A DNA stretch of 64,000 nt from positions 2,898,013-2,962,012 of the forward strand of contig CM042565.1 in assembly GCA_023630585.1 (NCBI GenBank), written 5' to 3'. Of the stretch, positions 21,661-33,944 are shown one piece after another. Below the pieces are notes generated by a model. That model saw nothing but the letters and a program-made list of their open reading frames with translations. It searched no databases and was not told the DNA's origin. Each line of letters starts with the position of its first letter. Position 1 is the first letter of the stretch. The DNA is from Cranoglanis bouderius (Eukaryota; Chordata; Actinopteri; Siluriformes; Cranoglanididae). The translations under genes were made by a program, and so were the position numbers.

Positions 21661-22284
21661 TCAGCTGCCAAGACCATTGTGAGGTTCCTAGACAGTTCAA
21701 AACGTATGCTTTCTGTATAGCCAGAGGGTTACAACTGCCCCTGACCCTTCCTACGATATCTGAGCTAATAAGTGAAGCCCCTAACCCCTGGCTGCTTCAG
21801 TTCAGTACTGCTCAAGAGAATGACAAACGAGAAATGGTGAATGACGTTAGAGCTTTAAAAGAACAGGAACGTCCAATCAGCAGTGGTCAATGATGAATCA
21901 TTAGTCAGGGAAGGAAATAATTGATTCTCCATTGACAAGTCATCAATGGAATGAGGAGCTGTTATGGTCTTTTAATGAAGTACATGAAGGACAGTGGGTC
22001 AAGAGGGGGTCATTATGGCACTTACAGAGTTATTATGACTAATCCTTTGAGTCAGATGCTCCCCAAGGAATAGATGTAAAGGTATAGATTAAAAAAATGG
22101 TGGAAATCATGGATTTTCTAAGAGTAACAGTACTAGATTCCTACAAGGGTTTTTACTTAAAAAGGGTTGTTGGGTTCTACATACAGTAGTTTTACCTTTT
22201 AGTGGAAAAAGCTAAAAATCCATCTAAGGTTCTACAATTAACTTGTTGCGCTGCAGCTTTCTCCAAGTTTTATATTTTCCTCAC
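21661..22284. other. Unique sequence, nothing recognised
   Basis: No gene. TCATTATGGCACTTACAGAG near 22010 lies in otherwise ordinary AT-rich text. Confidence 0.35.
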
Positions 22285-22440
22285 TGTCTTTCTGAAGAAG
22301 TTCATCTGCCACATACATCTGGTGAAGTTCCACAGTGCATTCAGAGATTAAAGCGTCCTCCTGATGACTCGACGCTTTCTGTAGTCAGAAACTAATCAAG
22401 CTAGGAACAAAGACAATCATTCAGACACCTTGACGAGCAA
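22285..22440 (+). repeat. Inverted duplicate pair, copy 2
   Basis: Reverse-complement partner of 16345-16500, about 88-90% identical by eye and 5.8 kb away. The plus strand reads SEEVHLPHTSGEV, then QCIQRLKRPPD, then LSVVRN and a stop. See copy 1 for the constraint argument. Confidence 0.75.
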
Positions 22441-23604
<1,164 letters not shown>

Positions 23605-23793
23605 GATCATAAAAATGGCTGCAGTACAATGATCATCTCAGTCTCTAGACATAAGCCCAATTGAAAACCTGTCATTTTAAATTAAGAAGACAATCCACAT
23701 GCACATAGCTTTCAAGATAAAGAAGCTTGAAATGTTCTTTATTGAAGAAGGGGCCAAGTTCCTCTACAAGTGTCTCCAACCCATATGTTTAAG

Positions 23794-24610
23794 CTCTAGA
23801 CCCTATGTTTCCTACTTCCTTATCCCTAGTAACAGACTCCTCACTTCCTAGTTTATTGATACTTGTTAAAGTCTACTGGCATTCTAGGTTCTAGTTTCTC
23901 TAGACTCCTAGTTCTTTATTCCCAGTACTAGGCCTAGGTCCTAGTAGCTAGCTCTAGACCCTGCACTTCCTTCCTTGTTCCTTATTCATAGTACTAGACT
24001 TCCCATTTCCTAGATTCTGGTTGTTGTAATTTACTGGTCCACTAGGTCCTAGTGTCTAGCTTTAGACCCCTTGCTTCCTAGTTCTTTATTCCTAGTACTA
24101 TGCCTAGGTCCTAGTGTTTAGATCTCGAACCCTTGTTTCCAAGTTCCTTATTTCTAATACTAGGCCTAGGTCCTAGTGTCTAGCTATGGACCCCCATGAT
24201 TCCTGGTTCCTTATTCCTAGTATTACACTCCTCACTTCCAAGTTTCTCAATTCCTGTTGTAGTGTAGGCCCTAGTGTCTAGCTCTAGAACCATTGTTACA
24301 CATTTCCTTATTCCTAGCATTATACTCCCCATTGCCTAGTTTCTTATTGTTGTAGTTCGCTAGTCCCCTCGGTCCAAATGTCTAACTCTAGACCCTGTGT
24401 TTCCCAGTTCCTCATTCCTAGCATTAGGACTCCTCAGTTACTAGTTTCTCGATTTTTGTCATAGTCTACTGGGATCCTAGGTTCTAGTGTCTAGGTCTAG
24501 ACCCCATGTTTCCTAGTTCTTCATTCATAGTATCAGAGTTCTCATTTCCTAGTCTCTTGATTATTGTTGTAGTCTCCTGGTATTCTAAGTTCTAATTCCT
24601 AGTATCTGTA
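23794..24610 (+). repeat. CTAG-rich minisatellite, nine diverged units of two length classes
   Basis: Units begin (C/G)TCTAGACCC and start at about 23794, 23898, 23952, 24060, 24121, 24184, 24282, 24386 and 24495. They fall into long (about 98-109 bp) and short (about 54-62 bp) types. Long units contain TTCCTTATTCCTAGTA, then CTCCTCACTTCCTAGTTTCT, then TTGTTGTAGTCTACTGG and GGTCCTAGTGTCTAG. Short units lack the middle block. No coding potential. The array decays further downstream, past the MITE at 24637-24890, to about 25060. Confidence 0.85.
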
Positions 24611-24636
24611 CACATAATTCTCGTTTGTTAGTTCTA

Positions 24637-24890
24637 CAATGGGTATAGAAAAGAATCACCCCCTTTAAAATAATCACATTTTGTTGCTTTTCAGCCTGAA
24701 ATGAAGATTCTGTTTATTTATTTATTTATTTTCCTGACATGTTGGTGTTATATCTTTCACTTGGATGTTATACTTTGCACTGAGTAAATACAGCTGGATA
24801 AAACAAAAACTGTGTCCGTCTTCATTTCAGGCTGAAAAGCAACAAAATGTGATTATTTTAAAGGGGGGTGATTCTTTTCTATACCCACTG
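24637..24890. mobile_element. MITE-E, short TA-flanked element with 70-bp inverted ends
   Basis: The left arm 24637-24706 (starting CAATGGGTATAGAAAAGAAT) and the right arm 24820-24890 (ending ATTCTTTTCTATACCCACTG) are near-perfect inverted repeats, with one substitution and one C indel by eye. TA flanks both ends (24635-24636, 24891-24892), as expected for Tc1/mariner-type transposition. It encodes nothing. It inserted in the tail of the CTAG minisatellite. Confidence 0.93.
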
Positions 24891-25150
24891 TAGTCTCAGT
24901 GTTCCCCAGTTGCTAGTGCCTGGTTATAGTTTCAATGTATCATCGTTTTTACATTATAGTCTCTTGGTTTCCCAGTCCTTAGTTGCAGACTTGTTTCTGA
25001 AATCCAGTCTCCTTGTCTCTTTGTTCCTATTTTCTGCTTTCAGACTTTTTTCAGAGTTTTCTAGTTCATTGTTATTTTTGGTCATTTTTGGACTGTTCTG
25101 GTGTTACTTGCATTTGGGAACCAAAATCAAATATCAAACCAATAAATCAA
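24891..25150. repeat. Degenerate continuation of the CTAG minisatellite
   Basis: Text such as GTTCCCCAGTTGCTAGTG and TTGTCTCTTTGTTCCTA keeps the vocabulary of the array with more decay. The 96-codon plus frame at 24868-25158 is a product of this pyrimidine-rich repeat. Confidence 0.5.
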
Positions 25151-25702
25151 GATCATGAGATATGTTTCTTGTAGCCACAAATTAATGCTTCTTACGATGT
25201 ATTTTCTGGCCACAAAATGCTTAACTCATGGCCACAATTGTATTTTAAAATGAGTGAGACAGTTGAATTAGATCACTGTGACCACCCAAACCTAACATGG
25301 AGATGACTGATAAATTTACACTTCAATCTTGGAATGAGGGAAAAAGACATACTGTACTCACTGATGCTGTGACATGGGTATATCATTAGCCCGTGTCACC
25401 TTACGTGAATTCTCAAAATGAATAGACTTTGTCACCTGTTCCTGTGAAATAATTACCTGGAAGTCATGTATTAAGTATGGCATTCCACAACATAATAATT
25501 TATGGGCTCAAGTTACACAATTCATGGACATGAGTTTGGCATCTCATGGCCACAAATTATTACCCCGTAGCCTCAATATACTAATTCATGGCCATGTCTT
25601 ATTAAATACGATAAATCCACCATGTCATTGCAGCAGATCCATAGTTAAGTATTCTAACACAATTCTCCTACAACATTTAAAAAGTACCTGCCTACTGAAT
25701 AC
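25151..25702. repeat. Degenerate GGCCAC short tandem repeats
   Basis: Repeated phrases TGGCCACAA and TCATGGCCA, alternating with ATT(A/C)AT(G/A), occur around 25172-25240 and 25507-25590. The intervening 250 bp is ordinary AT-rich sequence. The partly self-complementary TGGCCA core is noticeable. Confidence 0.5.
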
Positions 25703-25704
25703 TA

Positions 25705-27290
25705 CAGTACTGTGCAAAAGTTTTAGGCAGGTGTGAACAAATGCTGTAATGTAAGAATGCTTTCAAAAATAGACATGTTAATAGTTTATATTTATCAATT
25801 AACAAAGTGAGTGAACAGAAGAAAAATCTACATCAAATCAGTATTTGGTGTGACCACGCTTTGCCTTCAAAACAGCATCAATTCATCGATTCTTCTAGGT
25901 ACACTTGCACACAGTTTTTGAAGGAACTCGGCAGGTTGGTTGGCCCAAACATCTTGGATAACTAACCACAGTTCTTCTGTGGATGTAGGCAGCCTCAGTT
26001 TCTTCTCTCTCTCTTCATGTAATCCCAGATAGACTTGATGATATTGAGATCAGGGCTCTGTGGGGGCCATACCATCACTTCCAGGACTCCTTGTTCTTCT
26101 TTACGCTGAAGATAGTTCTTAATGACTTACACTGTATGTTTGGAGTTGTTGTCATGCTGTAGAATAAATTTGGTGCCAATCAGATGCCTCCCTGATGGTA
26201 TTGCATGATGGATAAGTATTTGCCTGTACTTCTCAGCATTGAGGAGAACATTAATTCTGACCAAATCCCCAACTCCATTTGCAGAAATGCAGCCCCAAAC
26301 TTGCAAGGAACCTCCACCATGCTTCACTGTTGCCTGAAGACACTCATTCGTGTACCGCTCTCCAGCCCTTTGGCAAACAAACTGCCTTCTGCTACAGCCA
26401 AATATGTGAAATTTTGACCCATCAGTCCAGAGCACCTGCTGCCATTTTTCTGCACCCCAGGTTCTGTGTTCTCGTGCATAGTTGAGTCGCTTGGCCCTGT
26501 TTCCATGTCGGAGGTATGGCTTTTTGGCCACAAGTCTTCCATGAAGGCCATTTCTGACCAGATTCTCCGGACAGTAGATGGTTGCACCAGAGTCCCACTG
26601 GTTTCTGCCAGGTTTGAGCTGATGGCACTGCTGGACATCTTCCGACTGCGAAGTGAAGTAAGCCTGATGTGTCTTTCATCTGCTGCAGTAAGTTTCCTTG
26701 GCCGACCACTGCATCTACGGTCCTCAACGTTGCCCGTTTCTTTGTGCTTCTTCAAAAGAGCTTGGACAGAACATCTGGAAACCCCTGTCTGCCTTGAAAT
26801 TTCTGCCTGGGAGCGACCTTGCTGATGCAGTATAACTACCTTCTGTCTTGTTGCTGTGCTCAGTCTTGCCATGGTGTATGGCTTTTGACAGTAAACTGTC
26901 TTCAGCAGCCTCACCTTGTTAGCTGAGTTTGGCTGTTCCTCACCCAGTTTTATTCCTCCTACACAGCTGTTTCTGTTTCGGTTAATGATTGTGTTTCAAC
27001 CTACATAATTAATGATCATTAGCACCTGTTTGGTATAATTGTTTAATCATACACCTGACTATATGCCTACAAAATCCCTGACTTTGTGCAAGTGTACCTA
27101 GAAGAATTGATGCTGTTTTGAAGGCAAAGGGTAGTTACACCACATATTGATTTGATGTAGATTTTTCTTCTATTCACTCACTTTGCATTTTGTTAATTGA
27201 TAAATATAAACTATTAACATGTCTATTTTTGAAAGCTTTCTTACTTTACAGCATTTTTTCACACCTGCCTAAAACTTTTGGACAGTACTG
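25705..27290 (-). mobile_element. Nearly complete Tc1-like transposon
   Basis: Long inverted arms of about 200 bp: the left starts CAGTACTGTGCAAAAGTTTT at 25705 and the right ends CTAAAACTTTTGGACAGTACTG at 27290. Inner portions also match (CATCAAATCA(G/A)TATTTGGTG on the left versus its complement near 27142). Length is 1586 bp, typical of Tc1 elements. A TA precedes the left end; the right flank now reads AA. A single arm of the same family remains at 60420-60511. Confidence 0.95.
25867..26872 (-). pseudogene. Tc1-like transposase, lightly damaged
   Basis: DDE transposase that would cut and reinsert its own element. The start MARLSTATRQK is at 26872. It is followed by a helix-turn-helix region (QAEISRQTGVSRCSVQALL) and the GRPRKL hook. 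The first catalytic Asp is in VLWTDGSKFHIFG, then VKHGGGSL and WGCISANG, then the second Asp in LQHDNNSKH. The third acidic residue is replaced: SPDLNIIKSIW has K where this family has E. One frameshift lies near 26550 and one stop at 26124-26126; the reading ends at a TGA at 25867. About 335 codons, the usual family length. Inactive as it stands, but only three visible lesions. Confidence 0.93.
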
Positions 27291-27519
27291 AACCTTTTTA
27301 AAATGCATTGTGGACTGAATACAGATATTTCAATTTTGTATTCTGAATCATTCCTTTTCAGCTCAACCCTGGCCTTAGATTATCATGTTAGCCTGTGGTC
27401 TGACCTCAGACCTAAATAAAAAGTCCACATTTTACTCTGCTCATCTCTATCCAGAGCTGTAATACAAAAACCTCTTCATATTTCCGCCTCTACATGTGGT
27501 ATGTAAAGAGTGTTCAGAG
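27291..27519. other. Unique spacer, nothing recognised
   Basis: Ordinary AT-rich sequence between the Tc1 element and the next unique block. Confidence 0.4.
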
Positions 27520-27930
27520 CCACTGTTGTATTTTTATACGAGTGATGATGGATGGAACGATGATAAAATTTGACTTGACTTTGTTTAGTCCTCCATCACT
27601 ATTTCCACAGCGGTTATACGATCTCTAAAAAGAGCCGCATTCCCACCCGTGGGCTACCCTTTCCGTTTTATGTTACACATCAGTGTTGTATCAATATTAC
27701 GATGTTCAGGCCTCTTTCAATGAGTGCAAGTGAGGAAGAGAGGCTTTAGGTTATGCCAGCGGTGCACTCCAGCTCATAAATTAAACGGCGACGGCTGAAG
27801 AAGGCACTGTATGATGGACTCAACCATCATGAAAGTTAATGGAGCGGTCGGAGATAGAGGGAGAGCATGCTCATTGGGATTAGATTTTTTATTCATCGCT
27901 GTGTGATGGTTCCACTCCCTTGGAGACTGA
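27520..27930. other. Candidate conserved non-coding block
   Basis: CpG-retaining unique sequence with GCTCATAAATTAAACGGCGA near 27771 and GGGATTAGATTTTTTATTCA near 27875 (a TAAT/GATTA-rich vocabulary). No open frame of note. Enhancer-like by composition only. Confidence 0.35.
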
Positions 27931-28620
27931 CGCTAGAGCTCTTCTATCGGGTTCAGGTCAAAATGACCATTCTGGTTTTCCATTAAGTGATTTTTTTTTT
28001 TTCCAGTTTTGGCTCAATTCTTTGACCTGATACCACAAATGAGGCTTTAAGTCCTATTCTCTCCATCGCTTATTTATAGCCAAGCATAGGAAGGGCTTTT
28101 AGGGCTCCATTACCATCAATACTGTTCGTATTGAATGCATAGGTTAGGGATGTATCAATACTGTTACTGGTATTGGTATTGGTCTGATACCACACTCATT
28201 TAATCATATTCGTTTTCCTAAAAAAAAAAAATGCACTGACGCACTGCAAAATTGCACATTATTCTATGTGACATAAGCCCAGTGTACATTGTTGCGATAA
28301 TGAACAGATGACACAACTTGACATGACAGCACTCTTGATGTATTTCATGATTAATGAGGGCAATCAAAGCAAAGCAAACTGTGCTCTGTGAAACTACCAA
28401 AAGGAGGAACTACAGATTCTTACGGAAATATAATGAACCTTCTGAAATATCTTATGGTGTGTAAACCGTGGCTTTAACAGAGAGTGTGAGGACGGTCGAC
28501 CTCCACACAGAGCATTATGTGTGAGCATGGAGCAGTGAATCAAGCATGCAGAGAAACTACTGCATGTGACAGCACTTCAGTTTTGCTTGCGAATCTTAAA
28601 CATAAAACTCAGGATGATAG
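27931..28620. repeat. Possible non-autonomous element with GGTATTGGTATTGG motif
   Basis: GGGATGTATCAATACTG followed by GGTATTGGTATTGGTCTGAT at 28147-28188 resembles a teleost dispersed repeat vocabulary, possibly of hAT origin. A related phrase, GTTGGTATTGGTAACAC, lies at 63747-63763. Borders could not be set, and the family assignment is weak. Confidence 0.3.
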
Positions 28621-29844
28621 GTTCCTCACTAGCAACAATACAGCAAGTACTAGCTAAGCAAGAAAAATATTTACAGACAATGCTAGGTGAGTAAAAACAA
28701 CACGTCTTAGCCAGTACGTTGTTCTTGATAATCAGCCACTGTCAGTTATCGACAACGTACTTTACTTATAGCTCTACTGAAGTGCTTTTCCAGAGTGAAA
28801 CAAAGTCTCTTCTCCACTGCAACTCAGAACATATGTACTCCTGCTTGTATTCAGTCTGAAAAAACAAGAAATTACTCTAATGATCACTTTAATAAAGTAG
28901 CATCCTTATAAGAAAAAAAAAAATTGCACTCAACATCACCACACTCAATTTACTCAAGTCAATTAAGTTGCCAGTAAAAATTACAAGTGACTATAACTAC
29001 AATTTTTCTGTAACTATAATGTTGTATAACTGTTTCTCATTCCAACACTTGTAAAATTATGTCAGATCAAATCATCAACGCAAATGAAGCTCAATCCCAT
29101 AATCCTTCAGGAGAAGCCAGATTCCTATAATTTACTGTAAAATCATTATATGGGGTGTTAATGTAATTTTTTTGCTCTTTACAGTGTTTACATACTGTAC
29201 CTAGTAAAAAAACAGGGAAGGATGGATAATTTTGGCACTGCATTAGAAAAAATAATGTTACAATAAAACTACACAACGTCCTCATATATTTAACCTCAAA
29301 ATATTACTCATCACGTTTTTTTAAAAATATATTTAAATGAATTTTCGCTGATTGTCCATGAAAAGTCCCAATAATTTTGGAGTATGACGTTACAATATGC
29401 TCTGCATTAAACACCAAACTACGTTCATAGTACTACGGTGAAATTTAGAAATTAATTACACTTTAACTCAAATCAGGGCTGCATCTTGTACACTGAGAAG
29501 CTCAGATCGAAGACACTGGCATCGTCTGCACGATTTGAACTCAATGTCAAAAGCATTTCGATAGTGACGCATTCTGTTTCCATAACGAAACTTTTAAAGC
29601 CTCACAGTTTTTATTAGGGATGATAAAATGCGGAAATGCAGAAATGTTCTTCGTTTTATTATGCTTTAAAATGTGTCAGCGAAAACGAATCAGTCAGCAG
29701 ATTTGATGTTTTATGTGGCTCTGACGGTAAAAGAACTAAATATACATTAATCTAATTATTTAGACCTTGCACTTCTGCTGCATTGTCCAAAGACTTTTAC
29801 TACCATATGAGAACCATGATGGGTGTCATACACATGAATTTATG
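28621..29844. other. Unique AT-rich sequence, nothing recognised
   Basis: No gene or recognised repeat over 1.2 kb. The minus frame at 29091-29285 has no motif. Confidence 0.4.
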
Positions 29845-29975
29845 ATACGCCGTATGTATTGGAACGGCAAGGCCAGCTCTTTTTTTTTTTTCCTGCTATA
29901 GACTCTAGACATTTGGCTTTGATGAATATATGACGATAGATCAGCTTTCATTTCCTGATGTTTAGAGTTAAACAG
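29845..29975 (-). mobile_element. Lone Tc1 arm (same family as 15640-16195)
   Basis: TATTGGAACGGCAAGGCCAG, then GACATTTGG, then GATAGATCAGCTTTCATTTCCTGATGT, match the inverted 3' arm at 16070-16190. No body or second arm is found nearby, so this is a solo end left by deletion. Confidence 0.75.
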
Positions 29976-31270
29976 GCTCTGTGCTTCTCTTACTTGCTAG
30001 CTACACACTTGTAGGAGCTAACGAGTGTTCACTTGTAGAACTAAAGAAAGAAGCTTCTTACACTTCTTATGTCTCGGCTGAATGACTACAGTTCACATGT
30101 GCACGTAAAGTTAAATCGGCGAAATTACCTTCAGTTTTTCGTACATTTAAACTTTTCTCAATAAACTCAAACGCCACTTATTCCGCTCGTTTAAAGCTTC
30201 TTAGCTGTGATAAACTAAGAGCACTTTTTTTTTTATCTCGACAGTTTTACAGCCTCGGCTTTTTTATGTTGCAGAAGCAGAGCAAAATAAAAAAAAAAGT
30301 GTGAAAGAGTATGTGTGCGTGTGTGTGTGCATGAAGGTGTGTGTAAGTGACAAAAGAAAAATGTAGCAGCATGTCAGCAGTAGTGGTATTGGCCAGCGTT
30401 ATTTAATATACAACTAAATTCAATTCTCTTCCTTAGACCACACCGCTGACCCGATAAGCCTAAATCCTATTCACGCGAGAGATTAGTTAATTCAGCAAGA
30501 GCGAAACTGAAAGGTTTTCACTTAACGCAGGTCAGCATTTAACCCTCTACTGCACACATTATGATATTCTCATGGGGAAAACGAATGTTGTTTGGAGTTT
30601 GATAACTCCTAATGACTCAAACATTAAAAAAATAATAATCACTAGGGGGTATTTTGATGTACATTTCCATATGCCAACACTGGTCATCAATGCAAAATGA
30701 TGCATTTGTCCAGTATCTGGTGGAGTTCAGTTTGGAAAAGAGGAGGTTTATGGGAAGTTCATGTGTTCATGTACATAATCAGAGAATACTAAAGATTTGA
30801 TTTAAATGCTAAAAATATCCACATTAATAATATTTTATCACATGGCAACAGTGTGCAGCAGAGTTTCGCCGCTGGTGACCGTAAGGTTGTAAGCAGGAAG
30901 CCCCTGCTGGAGTTCAGCTTGGCGCTCGGATTGGATTCAGACTCGCTTGTAATTTGCTGTGGATCAAAGGGCTGCCAAATGAATACATGTAAATGTACCA
31001 CGGCACTTCAGAGAAGCCTCAAAGAAGAAACTTTGTGGGTATCAGGAAAAACCAGGAGACACTAGTATCAAAAAAAAAAACTCTCACAGAATTAGTAATC
31101 ATTAACTGTGCACAAATAGCAGCTAAATGAAAATGTAAAGTGAAGACTCTCAACAAGATTTGTCAAGGAGTTTCTGCTAAAGAAAGTTTTTTTTCCACCT
31201 CGACAAACTGACGATTTAAAGGATTTGTTTATTTTTCCTCTGCAAACCAACACTGCAGTTCTTCTGACTG
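29976..31270. other. Unique sequence, nothing recognised
   Basis: Imperfect GT-rich text at 30297-30345 (GTGTGCGTGTGTGTGTGC). Two complementary 70-codon frames at 30789-31065 have no domain. Confidence 0.4.
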
Positions 31271-31615
31271 ATCACCTTTATCCTATGATGAAACATTTCT
31301 TATCCCGATGGGCGTGGTCTCTTCCGGGATGACTCCGCCTCCTTCCACTGAATGGTTTGATGAAGATTATGCTATGGTCTTCACAGTACCAGATCTCAAC
31401 CCGACTGTCCTTATGAGAGCTTTTGAGGCGACGTGTTAGGCAAGACACGAGAACCACCACCATCAAAACCACCAACTGAGGGAATACAGTATTCAGCGAT
31501 CCAGTACAGTTCCAGAGACTTCTTAAAAAAAAGGGATGTCAGTGAGTATTGAAGCTGCTCTGGTGGCTTGTGATGGCCTGACCCCTTAATAACCCCCAAA
31601 ACTAGGTTGTCTCTG
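31271..31615 (+). mobile_element. Tc1-like transposase C-terminal remnant (third Tc1 family, copy 2)
   Basis: The plus strand carries TTCCGGGATGACTCCGCC, then ACTGAATGGTTTGATGAAG, then TATGCTATGGTCTTCACAGT, then CCAGATCTCAACCCGA, then TTTTGAGGCGACGTGTTAG, then GAGGGAATA, and later GTATTGAAGCTGCTCTGG. This is the order of a Tc1 transposase tail (LTEWFDE, an MLW-type segment, SPDLNP, RRVR) with several indels. The same family lies inverted at 21290-21660. No terminal repeats. Antisense frames here are artefacts. Confidence 0.8.
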
Positions 31616-32184
31616 CAAGGAGGTTATGACTTGGCCATATCTTTCAACAGGGTGTCAACACAGAAATGGGAAGAGAAATTATGTAAAGATTTCAGTCTCC
31701 AGATTTAAAGTTTAAAAATGTTCCACATGGAGAAGTAAAAGATACAAGTGTCTCCAACTTTATTAGACATTACAGGAAGAAGCTCGGTGCTGTTATATTC
31801 TCCATAGAAGGCTTAATGTAATATTAATTATTGGGATGACTAAAACTTCAAAACCATTTTTTCCCCCGCAGAAGTTGTATTTCTTAAGAAACTACAGAAG
31901 CCCTGAGCCACAATATCTCGTTACTATTTCGACTTAATATTGAACACAGCACAGTCTATCACTAAGATTAATTTACTGAATATTAGCTTATAAATCTTAT
32001 TCTGTATGCTGTTTCCCAGAGAGTAAGTAAACCAGATATTGATTTATCGGAATTCAGCTGACAAATATACTTTATGTCTAATTCACTTATATGATTATAT
32101 AATTCTGGTCAAGGTTTTGACTCCTAAAATGTAATTGGCCGAATTCAGTAATGGTAATAATTCATTTTAACGCTTTGAATTTGA
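31616..32184. other. Unique AT-rich sequence, nothing recognised
   Basis: No feature recognised. Confidence 0.4.
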
Positions 32185-32540
32185 CATCCATCCATCCCTC
32201 CATCCCTCCATCCATTTTCCATACCGCTTATCCTACGCAGGGGATCGCAAGGGGAGCCTGGAGCCTATCCCAGGGAACTTGGGGCACAAGGCGGTTGACA
32301 CCCTGGACAGGGTGCCAACCCATCGCAGGGCACAATTCACACACTATGGGCAATCTGGAAATGCCAATCAGCCTGCAATGCATGTCTTTGGACTGGGGGA
32401 GGAAACCAGAGTACCTGGAGGAAGCCCCTGAAGCACAAGGAGAACATGCAAACTCCGTGGCTGCAGGGTGGAGACAGGATTTGAACCCCCAACTCCGGAG
32501 GTGCGAGGCAGATGTGCTAACCATGAAGCCACCGTGTTCG
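32185..32540 (-). mobile_element. GGATGGATGG-tailed retroposon, nearly full length, with tRNA-like head
   Basis: On the minus strand it starts CACGGTGGCTTCATGGTTAG, which resembles a polymerase III A box, followed by a B-box-like GGGGGTTCAAATCC. It continues through GTTTGCATGTTCTCC, CAGTCCAAAGACATGCA and GGGATAGGCTCCAGG to a GGATGGAGGGATGG-type tail. This layout (tRNA-like head, body, simple-repeat tail) fits a SINE mobilised by a LINE. The 130-codon plus frame across it is an artefact. Confidence 0.88.
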
Positions 32541-32599
32541 TAAACACAAAATAATGGTGTTTGACTCCAAATGTAAAATGTTACATGTAAAATAAATCT

Positions 32600-32935
32600 A
32601 TTGTCATGACTTCCCCCAGAGTGCTGCTTTTCGTTTACTTTAGAATGTCTTTGTGTTTTGGTCCACTCCTTGGTCTGTTACCTAATGTGTGCACCTGTTC
32701 TGAGTTCTGCCATTGTTTAGTTGGTCTATTTATACCCTTCTGTTTCTTTGCAATGTCTCATATATGGTTAATGTGCATTTTTGAGCCTGTGTTCCCGGCT
32801 TCCTTGTTGCCAGTTGTTCTTCATGGCTTCGACCCTTGCCCGTTTTTGTGCTCTGATTACGACAATCCAGGTTCGTTTCTGTCTGCTTGTGCTCTGACCC
32901 TTGCTACAGACTTTGGTAATGATTTGCCTTAATAA
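32600..32935 (+). repeat. Repeat D, plus-strand copy
   Basis: TGTTACCTAATGTGTGCACC, then GTTTAGTTGGTCTATTTATA, then GAGCCTGTGTTCCCGG, ending GATTTGCCTTAATAA. The minus strand at 330-830 has the same style and the same terminal motif. The 108-codon plus frame at 32606-32932 lies wholly inside this repeat and has no domain. Confidence 0.6.
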
Positions 32936-33944
32936 TTGACACTCTGTGTGTGCATTCCCTAATGATGCGTTATAGCTATACAGAGTTCCCATCAAATCAA
33001 CAATATTCTTTGCGCGAGTAATTTACTGTATAGTTTCATGTTTGCTTATTTTCAGTTGACGCCATATGAAACGATGTCAGATCCCCCAAAAATCTGGGCC
33101 ACAGAGCTTATAAAATCTTCAAAACCACATCCTCACACGATGTCACACAGTGAATTTAAACAATACTCAAAGTGACTTATCCCTTCCCCAGGCCTCGGCT
33201 CTCATAACAGATAGAGGGATTGTTGTAGTTTCATTAGGAGACCCTCATAAAAAACGAAGTGCCTTTTCGTGACTATAAGAATCAATCCTGTAAATCTAGG
33301 AAGGCATTCACTCTCCAAGACCCGTGACACATAGATGTGCAAACGCAATGTCACGCTCCACAACATTTATTTCCTCTTCTTTTTTTTTTTTTTTAACCAC
33401 CACTTCTATAGCAAAAAAAATGATCTTGGTTATATTTTAGCAAGAGGAAGAATATAGCTGTGTTATACAGGTACTCTACTTCTACCAAGAACTGTTTTTA
33501 TTTTATCATTATTAAAAACTGCGAACACCATATATAATATAGTAATATATATGATATTGTTTTTTTCCTCATTTTTCTCTTGAAGCTAATAAGATTAAAA
33601 AAAAAAAAAAGAAGCAGATTTCCTGTAGTGGCCCTTACAGCTGGAACTACATCAATAATTCAACAGCGCTATGATATAAATATGAATATCTTTATGTATT
33701 CGCTTAATATTTTCACACTAACGATCAGTGTTAGTTGTTGTCTGGAATACGGGGGTACGTTATCACGTTCATTTTTCTTAATCTGACTCTATGCACGTTT
33801 ATCCGCTTCCATACCGACACGGTCTGAACGACATTTCAAACCCGACCCGAATGGCTCCCAATGTAAACCTAGTCCTTTTGTTCTGCTTAATCCATCTTGG
33901 CTAAAAAAAAAAAAAAAAAACGACACGTGCACACACACTTCTTA
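32936..33944. other. Unique AT-rich sequence with A and T runs, nothing recognised
   Basis: T run at 33379-33394, A runs at 33598-33610 and 33903-33920. No gene. Confidence 0.4.

Noticed and set aside
21465..21893. A 142-codon plus-strand frame
   Set aside because: Its first part is antisense to a Tc1 transposase remnant, and no domain is seen in the rest.
32228..32524. Overlapping frames on both strands
   Set aside because: They lie wholly within the inverted retroposon at 32185-32540.
32606..32932. A 108-codon hydrophobic, cysteine-rich plus frame resembling a membrane protein
   Set aside because: It coincides with repeat D, which has no conserved frame in its other copy; the hydrophobicity comes from T-rich sequence.
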